Shown here piece by piece: positions 48,208 through 51,925 of a stretch of DNA of 51,925 nt. Under the pieces are notes generated by a model that saw only the letters and a program-made list of their open reading frames with translations, was not told where the DNA came from and made no database searches. Source of the DNA: a virus. A program made the position numbers and the translations under genes. Where the stretch lies: positions 1-51,925 of the IMG/VR virus record IMGVR_UViG_3300032323_001724, one strand, 5' to 3'. Within the stretch, counting starts at the first letter, position 1; the number at the start of each line of letters is the position of its first letter.

Positions 48208-49217
48208 CTGTCATTCTTTAAAGTCCAGTGTATAGATTCCTCTAATCGCTTGTATACTGGCTGAGGAACCCATCCCATCTCTTTCATCTTACTACCGTCA
48301 AGAGCATATCGCAGATCGTGTCCAGGTCGTTGACTGTGAAAATCTAACATTTCGTAATTCAAAGATTTACCTTGAACGTCGGCGATGTATTGTGCAAGTT
48401 CTAGATTATCAATTTCTGTTGAACCTACAATATTAAATTTTTGACATTTTGCGCCACCGGGGTCTGCTGGCAGCTTAGACAGATCTTGTTTATATAGAAA
48501 CAACAGTGCGTCTGCTACATCTCTGGCGTGAATATAATGTCGTGAACCTGCTTTGGTTTTTTCCGGGTTTGAGTGAATAGAAATTTTTTGATTATCTCTT
48601 ACACGCTTTATGCACAGCGGAATATATTTTTCTGGGTGTTGTCTTTCACCAAATACGTTCATGGTATGTGTAATTATTGCAGGTAATTTATATGTGTTTT
48701 CATATGCTACTACAAATTCTTCTGCGGCGGCCTTGCTGGCACTGTATGGATTAGTTGAATTATATCGATCATTTTCTTTGTAATTAATTCCGTATGGTGC
48801 AGGTCCGAATACTTCGTCGGTGGAAAAATAAACAAATAAATCTAAACTATCTAAATTACGAGCATAATCCATTAAATTCACAGTTCCAACTACATTGTCC
48901 TGTACGAATTCCATAGGATATGTAATTGAACGATCTACATGACTGCCTGCCGCAAGATGTGCAATAATATCTACTCTGCCTATCATCGATCTAATTTGTG
49001 GATTCAATTCTGCTTTTAAATCATGATGTATCACCCGCACCCTCTTACGCTCTCTCTCAGAATAACTGGACACTACTTCGTGTAATCTATTCAAATTACC
49101 GCTGTAGTCTAATCTATCTAAAGTTACAATTCTCCAATCAGTTTCGGATAAAAGTTTATCAATTAGATGATGAGCAATAAATCCTGCTCCTCCGGTGATT
49201 AATATTGTTTTGCTCAT
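48192..49217 (-). CDS. Extended SDR, dTDP-glucose 4,6-dehydratase-like
   Basis: 341 aa. GGAGFIA (9-15) is the NAD-binding motif, STDEVFG (132-138) and YSASK with Tyr158 and Lys162 match the RmlB catalytic set (including Thr/Asp/Glu). The sequence RPGHDLRYALD is the sugar-nucleotide region. The enzyme would make a 4-keto-6-deoxy sugar nucleotide. It overlaps the radical SAM gene by one base (TAATG). Confidence 0.88.
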   Translation of the reverse strand: MSKTILITGGAGFIAHHLIDKLLSETDWRIVTLDRLDYSGNLNRLHEVVSSYSERERKRVRVIHHDLKAELNPQIRSMIGRVDIIAHLAAGSHVDRSITYPMEFVQDNVVGTVNLMDYARNLDSLDLFVYFSTDEVFGPAPYGINYKENDRYNSTNPYSASKAAAEEFVVAYENTYKLPAIITHTMNVFGERQHPEKYIPLCIKRVRDNQKISIHSNPEKTKAGSRHYIHARDVADALLFLYKQDLSKLPADPGGAKCQKFNIVGSTEIDNLELAQYIADVQGKSLNYEMLDFHSQRPGHDLRYALDGSKMKEMGWVPQPVYKRLEESIHWTLKNDRWLVI

Positions 49218-50587
49218 TATATTGTCTCCTTGCAGTCTTTATAAAAGTTAGCCAATTCTGGAAATGTATTTACAAAATCGGTGCCACGACGTCTGTCATA
49301 TTCAGTAAACCAATTAAAAAGGTCTCTACGCCCCTCTTTTATTTTTTCTGGGGTATAGATAGCTGATTCCATGTATTTTACGACTCTTTCAAATTTAGCA
49401 TACTCTAAGTCGTTGAATTTGCTGCGGTTTTTATCGTCTAGATTGGCTAGAATGAAGTCTAGGTGACTTTGCATGTAAGGCATAAACTCATCTTTAGGTA
49501 ATAAATTCATATCATATTGCAATGGCTCTTTTAAGTAGGGTGTATCAAATCGCACACGCTGCCATTTGTTTTGATTAACACCATTGTATTTTTCACGCCA
49601 TTCTAGTATCTTTTCTAATAGACTTCGGAAGTTAGTTACTGTGAGAATATTAAAGGTACACATAAATGTGATCGGTAGCTGTGTTTGAGTTAGATAGGTA
49701 TCTAAGTTACGTTCCCACACAGTTAAATCCAATCCTGTGCGAATGTATTCTGCAGGCGAACCCCAAGTATCCATACTGGTAAAAATTTTAAAATCGTTGA
49801 TGCATCCGTTGGCAATTAAGTTATTGATTTTTTCTACCAGCCTATCAATCAAAACTGGTTTGACTCCGAAGTTGGTGTTGATGTTTAATTCAAGATCAGG
49901 CAACGGATTAACTAATAAATCATCTAATAACTTCCAGGTACTAGATTGCAATAACGGCTCGCCTCCTGTAATACGTAGAATAGTCAAGGTCTTACGTACT
50001 TCAGGCCACCACCGCCACCATGCTTCAACATAGGGATTAGTTTCTTCTTCGTAGATTTGAAACCAATCAATATCGTTGCGATGATTCTTAACCATAGTGT
50101 AAGGACCATAATCTTTGATCTCTTTGTAGTAAGCACTGCTGTGTTTGGGATGGCAGTATCCGCATTTAAAATTACACTCGTTGCCAAAACTAACTTCTAT
50201 ATACTGCGGATTTATATTTTGATCCCAATCGCCTTCTTTGATCTGTTGGAATCTTTGATCTGTGTAGATTGTTGAGTTGCGTTCTTTACGATCGCTAACG
50301 TAGTCGTCTCCCATGGCTTCTATGTTCCAACAGTAGTTACACCCGCTGGGTTTTCCACCGTTGAGCATTTCTAATCGTTCGTGTTTCTTTTGATTGGTGT
50401 TATGTAATGCACTTGCATCTATAACAATCTCATCTAAAGGAATCTTATGAGGAGCTGGATGATAACAACTATGTGTTTCGCCTGTTTGCAAATAGATAGT
50501 GGTGTGGTGCCACTTCGCCATACAGAAGGTCGGCGATATCTCATTCATTATAGGAATGAATTTTTTAATTCTTGCTATATCGTCCAT
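49217..50587 (-). CDS. Radical SAM protein with N-terminal cysteine cluster
   Basis: 456 aa from the ATG at 50587 with AAGGAAC upstream; an earlier in-frame ATG would overlap the preceding gene further. CNFKCGYC gives Cys138, Cys142 and Cys145, and RITGGEPLL follows. Cys22, Cys41, Cys83 and Cys86 lie N-terminal to the core and may bind an auxiliary cluster, like a SPASM/twitch domain placed first. Substrate is unknown. It lies in the sugar-modification operon. Confidence 0.85.
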   Translation of the reverse strand: MDDIARIKKFIPIMNEISPTFCMAKWHHTTIYLQTGETHSCYHPAPHKIPLDEIVIDASALHNTNQKKHERLEMLNGGKPSGCNYCWNIEAMGDDYVSDRKERNSTIYTDQRFQQIKEGDWDQNINPQYIEVSFGNECNFKCGYCHPKHSSAYYKEIKDYGPYTMVKNHRNDIDWFQIYEEETNPYVEAWWRWWPEVRKTLTILRITGGEPLLQSSTWKLLDDLLVNPLPDLELNINTNFGVKPVLIDRLVEKINNLIANGCINDFKIFTSMDTWGSPAEYIRTGLDLTVWERNLDTYLTQTQLPITFMCTFNILTVTNFRSLLEKILEWREKYNGVNQNKWQRVRFDTPYLKEPLQYDMNLLPKDEFMPYMQSHLDFILANLDDKNRSKFNDLEYAKFERVVKYMESAIYTPEKIKEGRRDLFNWFTEYDRRRGTDFVNTFPELANFYKDCKETI

Positions 50588-51617
50588 CGAACTGTTCCTT
50601 AAGCCATACAAAATCGTTTATCATTTTTAGAGCTTGTAAATTTGTTTTGTTTTTTATGCCATAGTCTCGACCGCATGTAGATCCGTCAATAGCATATTGA
50701 TCTTTAGATTCTTCACACCATACTCGTAATCGTTCCTGTGTTTCTGCATCTTGTTGACGGGCAATTACACGACTGGCTAATTTGGCGCATTCTCTAAATG
50801 CTGATTTCCAAGTGTTAAATGGATCAGTATTGAACCCATTTATGTTTGAAACTTCTGGCATAGGTTTAAACCATCTGCTGATACTTGTGGTCATATCTGG
50901 TTTTGAAAGATCCATATCTATGGTCAGCTGCCTCGGCAAGAGTTTTACGCCGCCGTTGCCATATTCTAATCCGTTGACCGGATTACGGCTTTTCCATACA
51001 TGCACTGTAGACTTGGCGTTGAAGTCATAGTAAGGAATATGATAATTAAAATCAAAGGTATCTAAAATAATAGCATCTGCGTCTACTACATAAAACATGT
51101 CTGTGGATACCGCTGTTGCTGCTGCTATATGGGCTTGGTGTATGCCCTGCACATTTTTAATCCAATGGACTTTATTTCCGCTGAGTTTGGATATCAATGA
51201 TTGATATCGTTCTTCGGCAAATGGTTCGTAATAGGAAATGAATGCCACATCAAGTTTTTTAGGGCGGCTGGCTATAATATCTATTTGTTTTTTATTGGTA
51301 AAAAATCTGTAATCCCATTCACGTTGTAGTATCTTTGCAGACTTCGGAAACAAACAGACTCCGTCGTAATATTGATTATTTAGAAACACATGAATGTAAC
51401 TCTCATCCCATTTAGTCACGCAATAATCTAAATGAAAGTCAGAATCTAATTCTACGTAGTCCCAAACTACCCAAAAAAACTTTGTAAACGCTCGAGCCCT
51501 TACTTCTTCAAATGTTCGAACGTGTTCAAGTTTTTGTGCATTAGGAAATCTCAGTTGAAACTGCTGCCATGCGTGTTTGTCTACTGAGCTTTTGCCAACG
51601 TAAAATATATCATACAT
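50565..51617 (-). CDS. GT-A-like glycosyltransferase
   Basis: 350 aa from the ATG at 51617; a TTG two codons earlier is possible. DMFYVVDADAIILD supplies a DxD motif preceded by an alpha/beta half, as in GT-A enzymes. VWKSRNPVNGLEYGNGGVKL follows, resembling an acceptor/donor pocket. The C-terminal 80 residues are helical. It overlaps the radical SAM gene by 23 nt. It is likely to act in the same surface-modification pathway. Confidence 0.68.
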   Translation of the reverse strand: MYDIFYVGKSSVDKHAWQQFQLRFPNAQKLEHVRTFEEVRARAFTKFFWVVWDYVELDSDFHLDYCVTKWDESYIHVFLNNQYYDGVCLFPKSAKILQREWDYRFFTNKKQIDIIASRPKKLDVAFISYYEPFAEERYQSLISKLSGNKVHWIKNVQGIHQAHIAAATAVSTDMFYVVDADAIILDTFDFNYHIPYYDFNAKSTVHVWKSRNPVNGLEYGNGGVKLLPRQLTIDMDLSKPDMTTSISRWFKPMPEVSNINGFNTDPFNTWKSAFRECAKLASRVIARQQDAETQERLRVWCEESKDQYAIDGSTCGRDYGIKNKTNLQALKMINDFVWLKEQFDGRYSKN

Positions 51618-51924
51618 TGTCAACCGCCCTGTAATATGTTAGCCCCAGATTAATTGTTTCGTCATATAGATCCAATGTATACTTGCTTTGTGCTGCATCA
51701 AGAAACGGCCAATCAAATCCCAGCTGTTGTTTGATCTTTTCACCAAGGTCTCGAATAGCTGTGTCAAGGTCTTGCCCATTAGCTTGCTCGTAAGGGCGTC
51801 CGTACTGCTCCCAGATACCTCTAAGAATTTCAAAATCTCGCACTTCTACATAATTCCATTCAGTGCAATTTGCCAACCATGTGCCTAATCTAGCACCATA
51901 GACTGCATACATACCGTTTTCTTC
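51610..51924 (-). CDS. Hypothetical protein (5' partial at window end)
   Basis: The frame is open to the window edge; the first ATG is at 51912, but residues EENG precede it in frame. About 104 visible residues, helical with several Trp/Tyr (RDFEILRGIWEQYGRPYEQA, LDLYDETINLGLTYYRAVD). No family is recognised. It overlaps the GT-A-like gene by 8 nt and is the most upstream visible gene of the minus-strand operon. Confidence 0.6.
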   Translation of the reverse strand, partial: EENGMYAVYGARLGTWLANCTEWNYVEVRDFEILRGIWEQYGRPYEQANGQDLDTAIRDLGEKIKQQLGFDWPFLDAAQSKYTLDLYDETINLGLTYYRAVDNV

Positions 51925-51925
51925 A

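Noticed and set aside
1-51925. tRNA genes, CRISPR arrays, insertion sequences, integrase or attachment sites
   Set aside because: None was recognised. No gene-free stretch exceeds 300 bases; the longest gap is 140 nt (10465-10604).

Overview
The window is a segment of a large T4-like (straboviral or 'far-T4') myovirus genome. The evidence is a T4-type replication set (family B DNA polymerase gp43, clamp loader ATPase gp44, sliding clamp gp45, T4 RNase H, a DsbA-like protein), a gp31-like GroES co-chaperonin, T4-style late promoter boxes (xATAAATA), dense packing with ATGA/TAATG junctions, and a prohead-type structural module. An i-spanin with an embedded outer-membrane lipoprotein o-spanin implies a Gram-negative host. 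No rRNA, tRNA, photosynthesis gene, integrase, insertion sequence or CRISPR array was seen. Many small genes resemble families common in marine and freshwater T4-like phages; the host cannot be named from the sequence.

Layout. 1-5.5 kb: tail fibre and structural proteins (YadA-like fibre, an Ig-like repeat protein with a chitin-binding-like insert, two small fibre-associated proteins). 5.5-9.7 kb: a truncated DNA polymerase III alpha relative, GroES, a MazG-like pyrophosphohydrolase, a cytidylyltransferase-like protein, clamp loader gp44 and a DUF2452 protein. 9.7-10.5 kb: PhoH on the minus strand. 10.6-14.7 kb: two unknown late genes, then a lysis cassette (GH19 endolysin, Rz with nested Rz1, DUF4337 membrane protein, holin-like protein, small membrane and secreted proteins). 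14.7-18.6 kb: dnaJ and clpA on a consensus host-type promoter. 18.6-24.4 kb: probable head or internal proteins, an A-type Fe-S carrier and short secreted proteins. 24.5-28.6 kb: dsbA, gp43 and gp45. 28.6-40 kb: many small genes with DpdA-like, QueD-like, FolE and QueE proteins, a glycosyltransferase, cupin, phosphoribosyltransferase and HIT protein. 40-44.3 kb: RNase H and small conserved genes. 44.3-51.9 kb: a tightly overlapping minus-strand operon of sugar and surface-modification enzymes.

How it fits together. Early expression appears to use four sigma70-like promoters, all with 17-nt spacers. Two of them are built into Rho-independent terminators, and two place the start codon at the predicted transcription start, predicting leaderless mRNAs. 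Late expression appears to use xATAAATA boxes. At two of these, a hairpin that sequesters the ribosome-binding site begins on the last base of the box, which looks like a T4 gene-e-type switch. DpdA with FolE, QueD-like and QueE proteins predicts 7-deazaguanine modification of phage DNA. DnaJ with a ClpA that keeps an IGF loop suggests capture of the host ClpP protease. Two structural-module proteins carry an internal module, a prohead-protease-like site followed directly by a signal-peptide-like segment, that may be an undescribed way of sending packaged proteins to the host envelope.
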